Assembly: GCA_965223105.1 (NCBI GenBank)
Contig: OZ244987.1
Span: 868,001 to 932,000, forward strand
DNA: 64,000 nt
Direction: 5' to 3'
Origin: JABDMH01 sp965223105
Lineage (GTDB): Bacteria > Bacteroidota > Bacteroidia > Chitinophagales > Saprospiraceae
Every line of letters begins with the position of its first letter. Within the stretch, counting starts at the first letter, position 1. A model generated the notes under the pieces. It searched no databases and had not been told where the DNA came from. It saw only the letters and a list, made by a program, of their open reading frames with translations. Below, in pieces: positions 1 through 8,224 of the stretch. A program made the translations under genes and the position numbers.

Positions 1-255
1 GACCTGTATACACACTTTCAAAATCAAGGACCAAAGCCAACTCCGTATGCAACATCAGTTGTGCGGTGGAAGGCTTGGAAATTGCTGGCCAATGGTGAGG
101 AGCCTGTGGCGTTGTACAATTTGGCTGCGGATCATCGGGAAATCTATAATTTACTGGGCAAGCAGCCCGAATTGGAAAAGGAGCTCACAGGAAAATTGGT
201 TGAATTTCTCAACGCCGAACGCGATCGAAGTGGATTTAAAGAATTGGGCCAATAA
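1..255 (+). CDS. Sulfatase, C-terminal fragment (runs off left edge)
   Basis: The reading frame is open from base 1 to a TAA at 253-255, giving 84 codons, so the gene begins outside the window. The tail reads VVRWKAWKLLANGEEPVALY, then NLAADHREIYNLL. This is the usual end of the small C-terminal subdomain of formylglycine-dependent sulfatases, where a strand with the pattern K-W-K-L is followed by an E-L-Y-N-L-x-x-D-x-x-E-x-x-N-L stretch and a last helix. The catalytic Cys/Ser-x-Pro-x-Arg motif would lie upstream and cannot be checked. Such enzymes remove sulfate esters, often from algal polysaccharides, which fits the uptake genes further right. The family call is firm; the substrate is unknown. 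Confidence 0.8.
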   Translation, partial: DLYTHFQNQGPKPTPYATSVVRWKAWKLLANGEEPVALYNLAADHREIYNLLGKQPELEKELTGKLVEFLNAERDRSGFKELGQ

Positions 256-312
256 GCACTCAAACTTGACTAGCGCTCGTTTAGATTTGGAAGATTGTTA
301 GTGGTGTCATAA

Positions 313-525
313 ATGAAAAAAACATTCTTAATTATTGGGGTGTCGGCAATTGCAGTGACCGCATTTCTCTATTTGATCGATTCCGATCCTGCCTATCCTG
401 AATTTAGTGAAACTTTGAAAGAGTTTTTGATCGTTAGTGGCATCTTCTTTGGGATTTTTACATTGGTATATTTTATGGTAAAATATAGCGTTATTTTGGT
501 TAAGAAATTTAGGGTGGAGGAATGA
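313..525 (+). CDS. Small two-helix membrane protein, unknown function
   Basis: A 70-residue ORF starting with ATG (MKKTFLIIGVSAIAVTAFLY). Two hydrophobic stretches, about residues 4-22 and 38-58, flank a short acidic loop (DSDPAYPEFSETLKE), and the tail is basic (KKFRVEE). This predicts a hairpin in the inner membrane. I do not recognise a family. It lies 57 bases after the sulfatase stop on the same strand, and its stop touches the start of a decayed hydrolase tail, so the segment downstream has been rearranged. It could be a genuine small protein or a fortuitous ORF; composition and hydrophobic pattern favour the former. Confidence 0.5.
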   Translation: MKKTFLIIGVSAIAVTAFLYLIDSDPAYPEFSETLKEFLIVSGIFFGIFTLVYFMVKYSVILVKKFRVEE

Positions 526-526
526 T

Positions 527-646
527 GGATCCTTGGATGCTGGCTACCGAGTCTTTTCAGTAAAAGGTACCGGTCATTATCCCATGATAGAGGCACCAGA
601 GGCCTTTAATGCACAACTAAGTGAGGCCTTAGAAACCATTCCCTAA
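527..646 (+). pseudogene. Remnant of an alpha/beta hydrolase (C-terminal tail only)
   Basis: In the frame of base 527 an open stretch ends at a TAA at 644-646 and encodes GYRVFSVKGTGHYPMIEAPE followed by AFNAQLSEALETIP. This matches the last strand, catalytic-histidine loop (G-x-G-H-x-P-M-x-E-x-P-E-x-F) and final helix of alpha/beta-fold hydrolases. The nucleophile elbow and the rest of the domain are absent: the sequence immediately upstream belongs to the 70-residue membrane ORF in another frame. No start codon fits. I read it as what is left after a deletion removed about 85 percent of the gene. The match is by motif recognition only. Confidence 0.5.
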
Positions 647-741
647 AGTGTTGTCATCTTAATTTGGATGAAGACGCTCCCTATGTGTTTTGTGAAGTGC
701 TATTGATTCGATATTGGTAATAAAGCCCATTTCCAAGGACT

Positions 742-1179
742 ATGTTGCATAAAATAATTCAGACGGCTCCTTCCAGAACAATTATCATAATTCGCATGAT
801 GGTCGGAGTCGTGTTTCTATCGGAGGGCATTCAGAAATTCTTATTTCCTGCTTTACGAGGTACAGGTCGATTTGAAAAAATTGGATTACCCAATCCAGAT
901 TTTTTGGGACCTTTTATTGGAACCGTCGAAATTTTTTGTGGAACTCTCATCTTGATCGGACTTTTTACGCGTCTGGCCAGCGTGTCTACGCTGATCATAA
1001 TGCTGGTGGCCTTAGCTACCACCAAATGGGAGATTCTTACTAATGACGGATTTTGGGATATGATGCATGCCAGCAGGACGGATTGGGCTATGTTGTTGGG
1101 CAGCTTTTTCCTAGTCATCCGAGGTGGAGGCTCTTGGTCACTGGATCGGAAGTTGAACGTTTTTTTCAAGGGGTCATGA
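742..1179 (+). CDS. DoxX family membrane protein
   Basis: A 145-residue protein with four hydrophobic helices (about 17-33, 56-75, 80-98 and 114-127). The first helix has the DoxX pattern (RMMVGVVFLSEGIQKFLFP), and the loop with GTGRFEKIGLPNPDF and the next helix (GTVEIFCGTLILIGLFTR) are typical. DoxX proteins are small inner-membrane proteins tied to thiol/redox balance or quinone-linked oxidation; no reaction can be assigned from sequence. The last codons and the TGA stop fall inside a palindromic repeat (1167-1186), so the residues NVFFKGS are probably repeat-derived and the ancestral C-terminus differed. Monocistronic by position. Confidence 0.88.
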   Translation: MLHKIIQTAPSRTIIIIRMMVGVVFLSEGIQKFLFPALRGTGRFEKIGLPNPDFLGPFIGTVEIFCGTLILIGLFTRLASVSTLIIMLVALATTKWEILTNDGFWDMMHASRTDWAMLLGSFFLVIRGGGSWSLDRKLNVFFKGS

Positions 1180-1206
1180 CCCCTTGGGATGTCAGGACCC
1201 CTTGGA
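1167..1206. repeat. Palindromic repeat, copy 1
   Basis: CAAGGGGTCATGACCCCTTG at 1167-1186 is a perfect 20-bp palindrome. It is followed by a degenerate second right arm (GTCAGGACCCCTTGG) at 1191-1205. The left flank (ACGTTTTTTTC) resembles the flank of the three copies at 2.77-3.02 kb (ACGTTTCGTGTTC). The repeat supplies the stop codon of the DoxX gene. From 1207 to the hydrolase start at 1430 I see AT-rich sequence without a gene. Confidence 0.75.
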
Positions 1207-1429
1207 TCAGAATGCAGGTTTCCTGAATTGTGCACCATTCTTAGGGATTAGAGCATCTGAGATTTTGTAATCCAATAGATCTTAAAAAAAATCTTGTTCG
1301 GATTCCCGTGGAGCTGCTAATGCGATTTGGTGGAATTTATTGCTATTGCATAACATTGATTATTAGTCTTTTACCGTTTTGGCAATCACAATTTATATAC
1401 TGATTAATAATGATTAATAAAGAAAATAG

Positions 1430-2755
1430 ATGAAGAGAATAACCTCAATACTGTTAGGTACGGTAATTTTATATGTTGGTACGGTTGCTCAAGAGTGGGT
1501 CAATGCATTGGACTCAATTTTACAAGAGCTGGCCCAGGAAGGATTTTATGATGGCCAAGTTCTTCTTGCCGAAAAAGGTGAGGTCCTGTTTAATCAGGCT
1601 TATGGTCACTGGAATCATCGTGAAAAAACAGATAAGGTCACTTTGCAAACACCGATGGTGGTCTATTCTGTGGGAAAATCATTTACGGCATTGGCTGTCA
1701 TGCAACTCAAAGTGAGGGGCTTACTGGACTATGATGATGAGGTTATGGAATACATCGAAGGATTCCCATATCCTGGGGTTACCATCAGGCACCTGTTGAC
1801 CATGACCAGCGGCTTGCCAAGATTTTTGGAAACAGCCATTAGGTACGCAGATACAACCAAGGTCATTAGTAACAAGGAAATCATAGACCTGGTCATCAGA
1901 TATCAGCCTAAGGCGGGTGCCTATGGAGTTGAATTTAATTACAACAACACCAATTATTTGCTCCTTGCCACCATTGTGGAATATGTATCTGGGCTGCCCT
2001 TTGCTCAATATTTGCAGGAGTATATTTTCGATCCTGCCGAGATGAAAAACTCATATGAAACTGTGCCAGAGATTGTTGACAGTTTGTTGGGTAGTTCTGT
2101 GGATGCCAATAATTTTTACCAGCCATACGGTGCTGGAAGTGTGGCCACAACGGCAAGTGATTTGTTTCTGTTTGATCAAGCTTTGTATGAAGGCAGATTT
2201 GTAGATACCATGGAATTGATCAATGAAGCATTTGCGTGCATGGAACTATCAGATCATTCAATGAGTAACTACGGTTTTGGCTGGCGTATTCACAATTGTG
2301 ATACCTTAATCGAGGTTTATCATGTTGGTGACGGGACAGACATGAGAGCAAGCTTACAGCGGTTTCTTAAATACAAACGGACCTTCATTTATTTACACGC
2401 ATCTTCTAATGTCTATCACAAGAGTGTCTATCAGGTGATTAGAAATATTTGGGAAGGAAAAACCTACGAACTTCCGGAAAAACGGAAGCGGTACAATATC
2501 GATACCTTACTTTACAGTAAGTATGTGGGTGGTTATTCTTCGAGCTTCGGTTTGCTGCACATTTCCAGTGACGGGCAAAAATTATTCTTAAGACCTGATC
2601 CGATTCCGGGTAGAGAAGAGCTGGTGCCATCTTCAGACACCACTTTCTACTTTGCTGATCAAAACCTGGAGTGGGAGTTCTTTTTAAACGAGGATGGGGA
2701 GGTAGTTGGATTTGGTATAAAAGGTGACCGGGAAAATATGGGATTAAAGCAATAG
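1430..2755 (+). CDS. Secreted beta-lactamase-family serine hydrolase (class C / S12-like)
   Basis: A 441-residue protein with a signal peptide (about 1-20, ending ...GTVAQ). The penicillin-binding fold motifs are in order: S-x-x-K as S80-V-G-K83 in VVYSVGKSFTALAV, Y-x-N as Y171-N-N173, and an H-x-G box H298-V-G300 in place of K-T-G. The segment HLLTMTSGLPRF is the usual beta-lactamase/transpeptidase-like core. H-x-G is common in esterase and D-aminopeptidase members, so peptidase or esterase activity is likelier than antibiotic resistance. The C-terminal 100 residues form a separate lipocalin-like beta domain (YVGGYSSSFGLLHISSDGQ), common in this family. It acts in the periplasm or outside. 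The gene is bracketed by palindromic repeats on both sides. Confidence 0.88.
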   Translation: MKRITSILLGTVILYVGTVAQEWVNALDSILQELAQEGFYDGQVLLAEKGEVLFNQAYGHWNHREKTDKVTLQTPMVVYSVGKSFTALAVMQLKVRGLLDYDDEVMEYIEGFPYPGVTIRHLLTMTSGLPRFLETAIRYADTTKVISNKEIIDLVIRYQPKAGAYGVEFNYNNTNYLLLATIVEYVSGLPFAQYLQEYIFDPAEMKNSYETVPEIVDSLLGSSVDANNFYQPYGAGSVATTASDLFLFDQALYEGRFVDTMELINEAFACMELSDHSMSNYGFGWRIHNCDTLIEVYHVGDGTDMRASLQRFLKYKRTFIYLHASSNVYHKSVYQVIRNIWEGKTYELPEKRKRYNIDTLLYSKYVGGYSSSFGLLHISSDGQKLFLRPDPIPGREELVPSSDTTFYFADQNLEWEFFLNEDGEVVGFGIKGDRENMGLKQ

Positions 2756-2773
2756 GTCAAGGAATGGTTATCT

Positions 2774-3016
2774 GACGGAACGTTTTCCATTCAAGGGGTC
2801 AGGATCCCTTGGATTGTCAAGACCCCTTGGGGGAGTGATGATGTGATGACGGGACGTTTCGTGTTCAAGGGGTCAGGACCCCTTGGATAGTCAGGACCCC
2901 CTTGGAATGTTATGAAACCCTTGGGGCTTGCTGATGTGACGAGAGGACGTTTCGTGTTCAAGGGGTCAGGACCCCTTGGGATGGTCAGGACCCTTGGGAT
3001 GGTCAGGATACCTTGG
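2774..3016. repeat. Cluster of three palindromic repeat copies
   Basis: Three further copies of the element seen at 1167 fill the space between the serine hydrolase stop and the next gene. Palindromic cores are at 2792-2811 (imperfect, GATCCCTTG), 2866-2885 and 2959-2978 (CAAGGGGTCAGGACCCCTTG). Bases 2852-2886 and 2945-2979 are identical over 35 bp, including the left flank GGACGTTTCGTGTT. Each core is followed by one or two degraded right arms of the form GGATnGTCAGGACCCCTTGG. Transcribed from either strand the cores fold into strong hairpins, so the block may end transcription from both neighbours. Confidence 0.8.
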
Positions 3017-3035
3017 ACAAAATAGTCAGCTGTAT

Positions 3036-6000
3036 TTAAAACTTTCTTCCCTTCGTATAGGGTGCTCCCAGTGCCTCCAAGGTGTCTTCATATGCTGCCA
3101 GCTCCTGGAAGTAGGTCAATAAATCTTCTTGGAATTGTGTAAAATCTCGAAGTGCGATATCGAAGTTGTCTTGCTGGGTCTTGGTAGCAGTTTGTCGGGT
3201 TTCCCAATGCCCACTGGCGATATATCGGATGTGGGCGTTTATCGAAGGCACGGTTGCTTCATTCAAACCCTGTCGGATCGCGTCACCAGTGAGACGTGTG
3301 CGCAATCTGCTCAGCTTTTCTTTGAGTTCATCCCATTGGATAAACTGCTCAGCTGTTGCTTTTGGTGTTTCCTTTAATGCAGCTGCTATATGTTGTAGTC
3401 GCTCGTCAGCCTCCGAAATTTTCTGACTGGCACCTGAGATTTGCCTGATTAGGTCACTGGTCTTTTTTTGGAAGTCTGCAACGACTGCAAAATCAGTATT
3501 AAATGTTGAAGCGGGAACAGGTTTGACCTGAAAGGTTTGTGGGGAACCTTGCAATGCAAGACTGCCATTTTGCTCGACATAGAGCTCGACCGTATACTTT
3601 CCCGGAGCAGCCAATGGGCCTTCATCATCACCGGCCCAGGGTGGTTTGAAGGCCGGCTCACTCAATTTGATGGGATCAGGGGGTGGAAGTCTAAGGTCCC
3701 AACTGGTTCGATGTAGGCCTTTTGCATTTGTACCTTTGATCCACCGAATTGGATCTTGATTTTCATTACGAATTAAGAGTAATACCAGCGGATCGTCTTC
3801 AAGAGATTCCTCCCATAGACGTTCCCAACCAGGAAATGGAATACTGGCATTTTGGTCCCTCAAGTCTTTTTCGGCATGCTGTCTTTCCATCTTTGCCGTT
3901 TTCGGTTCATTTTGTAAATAATAAGTGAAAACGGCACCAAAAGGTGGATTCTTTGCCACGTAGCTGGTGGACCCCAAGGTGGGCATACCCTTCGCCTGCA
4001 TAGGAACCGAAGGGACATACCACCAGGCATCCCGCACTGGGAAAAGGACATTCGAGTTTCGACTCAATGCAGTTTCCAACTCTCTTAGCGGAGCATAGTC
4101 ATCCAGTACATAGAAGCCTCGACCAAAAGATGCGCCCACCAAATCATTATCTCTTTGGTGAAGTTCAATATCTCTAAAGGGTATGGTCGGCACTCCGGAG
4201 CTTAGCTTAATCCAGTTGACTCCCTTATTGATTGAAAAATAGAGTCCAAATTCAGTTCCGATAAAAAGCAAATTTTCGTCTTGGTGATCTTCTTTGATCG
4301 CCCAAACGATCGTACCCGAAGGAAGATCACCGGCGATGGATTGCCAGGAGCGGCCACGATCAGTACTGATAAATAGGTAGGGACTGAAATCACCAAACTT
4401 GTGGGCGTCAGCAACGGCAAAAACAGCATTTGAATGGTGACTGGATGCCTCAAGGTCATTGATGAAGGAGCGTGTGGGTACTGTGGGAAGTTTTCCACTT
4501 CGACGCCAGTTTTGCCCACCGTCTTCGCTGACATTAATCAGTCCATCATCGGAGCCCGTGTAAATGACGCCTTCAACGATTGGAGATTCTGAGATGGAAG
4601 TTAAGGTGGCATACTTCGACATAGCGCCATGGTCGTACAGATCATCAACACTCCACACACGATCAATCATTTCCAATTCGTATCGGTTGGTATTCGTCGT
4701 AAGATCCTGGCTGATTGCCGTCCATGAATAACCTTGGTCTTCGCTGCGCCATAGTCGCTGGGATCCAAAGTAAAGCCGATGATTATTGTGTGGGCTGATA
4801 AGAATTGGACTGTCCCAATTCCATCTTTCTGGAGGGTCATTGGGAGCTGGTTGAGGTTGTATGTTCAACACTTCCTCACTGGTTCGATCATACCGGTGCA
4901 GGAGGCCTTGCTGTATTTCCATATAGGCAACGTTGGGATCTTCCGGATCAAATGCTGAATCGTACCCGTCGGCTCCCAGAGGCACATACCAATCTTGATT
5001 GCGTACCCCTTCAATATTCATGGTGTGGGAAGGTCCGATTAAGGTTCCTAGATCTTGAGCTCCCCCGACGATATGATAAAAAGGTTCTGAATTATCGAGT
5101 CCTAGTTTATAGAACTGCGATATTGGCAGGTTGGGAAAATGGCGCCATTTGGTACCCTGATCAAAACTCTCATATAGACCTGCGTCGGTGCCAGCGATAA
5201 GGTGCTTTCCATTGTTGGGGTCGATCCAAAGTGCATGGTTGTCACTATGTTTCTCACGACCCGTTCCCAAATAGTCGAAGGTCTTGCCACCATCTCGCGA
5301 GATGTGGAGAAAAACGTCCATCTGATAGATCAGGTCTGCATCTTCAGGCGAAACCTCAATTTCTTGGTAATAATGAGGACCAGTTCCACCAGAAATATAG
5401 TTGCTCCGTTTCTCCCAGCTTTCTCCCTTATCCATTGATCGGTAAAAACCCTTCTCTTCCTCATTCGCTTCTATGGTAGCATATACCAAATTTGGATCGG
5501 CTGGAGTAACTGCAAGGCCAATCTTTCCCATGTCGCCCTCTGGCAAACCGGTTTTCACTTGACGCCAGGATTCCCCGTTATCTGAGGATTTATAAATTCC
5601 GGATTTAGGCCCACCAGCTAGGAAAGACCAAATATGTCGTCTACGTTGATAGGCTGCCGCGTAAATGATGTCGGGATTCGAGGGATCAAATTCCAGATCG
5701 GTGATCCCAGTATTGTCATCAATTTCGAGGGCTCTTTCCCAGCTTTTGCCCCCATCTTGCGTTCTATATACCCCACGGTCACCACCTGATGACCATAAGG
5801 GACCCTCAGCTGCTACCAACACAACATCGCTGTTTCTGGGATCCACCAGGATCTTGCCAATGTGTTCTGACCGGGCAAGGCCCATCTGTTGCCAGGTCTT
5901 CCCTCCATCCAAACTGCGGTACACGCCGTCTCCCCAACCCACGTGGCGACCACTCACATTCTCGCCAGTACCTACCCAGACGATTTCCGGATTGTTGGGA

Positions 6001-6308
6001 TCCAGGGTCACTGTGCCCAAGGAGTAGGAAGCTTGATCATCAAAAATGGGTTGCCAAGTGATCCCGCTGTTTATCGTTTTCCACAAATTGCCGGAGCCAG
6101 CAGCCACGTACCAGGTACTTGGGTCGGCAGGGCTTACAGCAATATCCGCTATACGTCCACCCATGACGGCAGGGCCAATGCTGCGTAGCCGGAGGCCTTC
6201 CACCGCTTCAGCTATAGTGTTATTGTCGACTTGGGCAATCGTAGGCGATTGGACTAAAACGGTCGTGACGATCAGGAGGATTGCGGGTAAGCATTTTCTC
6301 AAGAGCAT
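3036..6308 (-). CDS. Secreted sortilin/VPS10-type beta-propeller protein with Asp-box (BNR) repeats
   Basis: A 1090-residue protein with a signal peptide (1-26, ...SPTIAQ). Residues 38-57 (GLRLRSIGPAVMGGRIADIA) are the usual opening of the glycosyl-hydrolase-like sortilin family of Bacteroidota. At least nine Asp-boxes (S-x-D-x-G-x-x-W) follow, for example SLDGGKTW, TQDGGKSW, SSDNGESW, SMDKGESW, SEDQGYSW, SEDGGQNW and STDRGRSW, indicating one or two large propellers over about residues 50-750. The last 150 residues are helical and charged. Members are often labelled glycosyl hydrolase, but no catalytic residues are evident and substrate binding is as likely. It follows the uptake genes on the same strand after a 420-base gap, so it may have its own promoter. 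Confidence 0.85.
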   Translation of the reverse strand: MLLRKCLPAILLIVTTVLVQSPTIAQVDNNTIAEAVEGLRLRSIGPAVMGGRIADIAVSPADPSTWYVAAGSGNLWKTINSGITWQPIFDDQASYSLGTVTLDPNNPEIVWVGTGENVSGRHVGWGDGVYRSLDGGKTWQQMGLARSEHIGKILVDPRNSDVVLVAAEGPLWSSGGDRGVYRTQDGGKSWERALEIDDNTGITDLEFDPSNPDIIYAAAYQRRRHIWSFLAGGPKSGIYKSSDNGESWRQVKTGLPEGDMGKIGLAVTPADPNLVYATIEANEEEKGFYRSMDKGESWEKRSNYISGGTGPHYYQEIEVSPEDADLIYQMDVFLHISRDGGKTFDYLGTGREKHSDNHALWIDPNNGKHLIAGTDAGLYESFDQGTKWRHFPNLPISQFYKLGLDNSEPFYHIVGGAQDLGTLIGPSHTMNIEGVRNQDWYVPLGADGYDSAFDPEDPNVAYMEIQQGLLHRYDRTSEEVLNIQPQPAPNDPPERWNWDSPILISPHNNHRLYFGSQRLWRSEDQGYSWTAISQDLTTNTNRYELEMIDRVWSVDDLYDHGAMSKYATLTSISESPIVEGVIYTGSDDGLINVSEDGGQNWRRSGKLPTVPTRSFINDLEASSHHSNAVFAVADAHKFGDFSPYLFISTDRGRSWQSIAGDLPSGTIVWAIKEDHQDENLLFIGTEFGLYFSINKGVNWIKLSSGVPTIPFRDIELHQRDNDLVGASFGRGFYVLDDYAPLRELETALSRNSNVLFPVRDAWWYVPSVPMQAKGMPTLGSTSYVAKNPPFGAVFTYYLQNEPKTAKMERQHAEKDLRDQNASIPFPGWERLWEESLEDDPLVLLLIRNENQDPIRWIKGTNAKGLHRTSWDLRLPPPDPIKLSEPAFKPPWAGDDEGPLAAPGKYTVELYVEQNGSLALQGSPQTFQVKPVPASTFNTDFAVVADFQKKTSDLIRQISGASQKISEADERLQHIAAALKETPKATAEQFIQWDELKEKLSRLRTRLTGDAIRQGLNEATVPSINAHIRYIASGHWETRQTATKTQQDNFDIALRDFTQFQEDLLTYFQELAAYEDTLEALGAPYTKGRKF

Positions 6309-6728
6309 ATTAAAGTCTAGGTTAGATTTCCAGCACGTAAATTAATTAATATAGAGATAAGCAATAACCCTGTACTCTGTCAAGTTAGTTATGTTGAATT
6401 ATTTTAATATGAATTTTTGATGATGAAATTGTAGTAATAATTAATGTGTTTGCCTACTGATCTAAATCCAAAATATTTCAAAACCGGTCTCATTCAGAGG
6501 TTAGTAGAGGTACCCTAAAATCACTTGTTAAAGTATATCTCTGAAAAATATCATTCTTAGCTTGATCGATAATTGGGAGAATTTTCCAAAATCATCCTTT
6601 GCACTTTCGTATGTACCCTGAAATTGCAGGTTGGGATTTGAATTACCGGATTTCAAGGGTAAAGTTCCCCGCAAACATTCACTCAAATGAGCAGCAATAC
6701 TTTCTCAGGATGACTTGCTGGAAGGGCC
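6309..6728. other. Intergenic spacer, no gene seen
   Basis: 420 AT-rich bases between the oxidoreductase stop and the propeller protein start, both on the minus strand. Short ORFs here have no recognisable content. Read on the minus strand there is TTGACA about 18 bases before TATCTC (6362-6391), but this is not the usual Bacteroidota promoter form and I do not call it. The spacer presumably holds the promoter of the propeller gene. Confidence 0.4.
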
Positions 6729-8138
6729 TCACCCCATATCCACGTACTCGTATCCCCAGGGAGTCCGCTGTACGCGAGAGAGCATGGCATTCGCCTCGTC
6801 ATCTTCCCGAAAGCGCTCATTAGCTGCATCCCAGTAGAGTTTTCTGGGCAGTTTCATGGCAATATGACTGATCAGACATGTACTGCATACGCGGTGACCT
6901 ATTTCTGCAGGTGATATGGGTTGCTCTCTTGACTTGATGCAATCCAACCAATTGCCGTGTTGATCATCACTGACGTAGAGTTTTGTTTCATGCTCACCAA
7001 TTTTTGAACCAAGGATCGAACGATCACTGGCATCAAGAGCTTTGGCACTGGCCTCTTGAGCTACTGGATCACTGGCAGTTGCGGCATAGTTGCCCCTTGA
7101 CACAAAGATCCATCCTTCACTACCTTCGTATCGAATACCGTTGGTGTAGCCACCGGAAATGAACATGGAAATGTCATCTTCAAATTTTGCTTTGACCATG
7201 AAATCACCATGCACATCCCAGAGACCTGACCTTGGGAATTCAGCAATCGCTTCTACTTCAGTGGGTCCGGTGTATTCTGTATTCATTCCCCAATAGGCAC
7301 TGTCAATGTGATGTTGTCCCCACCCGGTGATCATGCCGGCACCAAATTGTTCACAACGGAGCCATCCAGGTCTTGAGTAATCATTTTGAGGATGTACCCT
7401 TTTTTCTGTGTAGTAAGCCTCAGGCGTTGATCCCAACCACATATCGTAATCTAATGTGCCGGGAATTGGCATCGGAGGTTCCTCGGGACCGGGAGGATCT
7501 CCAGGCAAGCCGATTCTGACAGTGTGCAGTTTGCCAATGCGACCGTTTCTAACCAGCTCCGCTGCGATCCTGAATTGAGGTGCAGATCTTTGCTGGGTAC
7601 CAACTTGAAGGATTACATTATTTAATCGGATACAATCTGCCAGTGCTCTGCCTTCAGCGACGGTCAGGGAAGTTGGTTTTTGGAGATAGACATCTTTGCC
7701 GGCTATGGCGGCTTCCATAGCAGGTTGTGCATGCCAGTGATCGGGGGTGCTAATGATCACGGCATCAAGACTGGGATCACGCAGCATTTCTCGATAATCT
7801 TGAAAGACCTTTACATCCACCATTTTCTCATTTCCCTTATTGTCCTTATACCATCCTTCTATAAATGCTTTCCCTTCCTTGGCACGTTTGAGGTCACAAT
7901 CCGCCACAGCCGTTACCCGGGCTACGTCATATTTCAATGTGTCGGGTAAGTCATGACTTCTGGCAATGCGCCCAAAACCGATCTGACCTATGTTTATTTT
8001 ATCACTAGGTGCATTCTTTCCAAGAACGGAAGCAGGTACAATGGTTGGAGCTACAATTGCACCCGCAGTGGAGATTGCCGTCTTCCTAATATAATCTCTT
8101 CGACTAATACAATTGTCTTTTGATTTTTTCATTTTCAT
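6729..8138 (-). CDS. Tat-exported Gfo/Idh/MocA family oxidoreductase
   Basis: A 469-residue protein from the ATG at 8138; a TTG four codons upstream is also possible. The N-terminus holds a twin-arginine signal (SRRDYIRKTAISTAGAIVAP), so the folded enzyme with its cofactor is exported. A Rossmann NAD(P)-binding motif (INIGQIGFGRIARSHD) follows. The usual E-K-P dinucleotide-site motif is Q-K-P here (VYLQKPTSL, residues 153-155), a variant I recall from exported members. The GWGQHHIDSAYWGM stretch is the conserved substrate-side histidine region. Likely reaction: NAD(P)-linked oxidation or reduction of a sugar or inositol hydroxyl. It is last in the susC-susD-PmoA-like series, implying that it modifies the imported glycan product. 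Confidence 0.88.
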   Translation of the reverse strand: MKMKKSKDNCISRRDYIRKTAISTAGAIVAPTIVPASVLGKNAPSDKINIGQIGFGRIARSHDLPDTLKYDVARVTAVADCDLKRAKEGKAFIEGWYKDNKGNEKMVDVKVFQDYREMLRDPSLDAVIISTPDHWHAQPAMEAAIAGKDVYLQKPTSLTVAEGRALADCIRLNNVILQVGTQQRSAPQFRIAAELVRNGRIGKLHTVRIGLPGDPPGPEEPPMPIPGTLDYDMWLGSTPEAYYTEKRVHPQNDYSRPGWLRCEQFGAGMITGWGQHHIDSAYWGMNTEYTGPTEVEAIAEFPRSGLWDVHGDFMVKAKFEDDISMFISGGYTNGIRYEGSEGWIFVSRGNYAATASDPVAQEASAKALDASDRSILGSKIGEHETKLYVSDDQHGNWLDCIKSREQPISPAEIGHRVCSTCLISHIAMKLPRKLYWDAANERFREDDEANAMLSRVQRTPWGYEYVDMG

Positions 8139-8224
8139 TTTATTTCGCAATCAATCGAACAGGACCTTAATTTAATCTTGTTGTTCGGTCGACTTATATT
8201 TATCGATATGTTGACTCAGCATGC

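Noticed and set aside
831..1238. 135-codon frame on the minus strand over the DoxX gene
   Set aside because: Antisense shadow; the plus strand has clear DoxX helices and codon use.
1430..2755. Antibiotic-resistance beta-lactamase
   Set aside because: It has S-x-x-K and Y-x-N but H-x-G in place of K-T-G and a lipocalin-like tail, which is typical of esterase or peptidase relatives.
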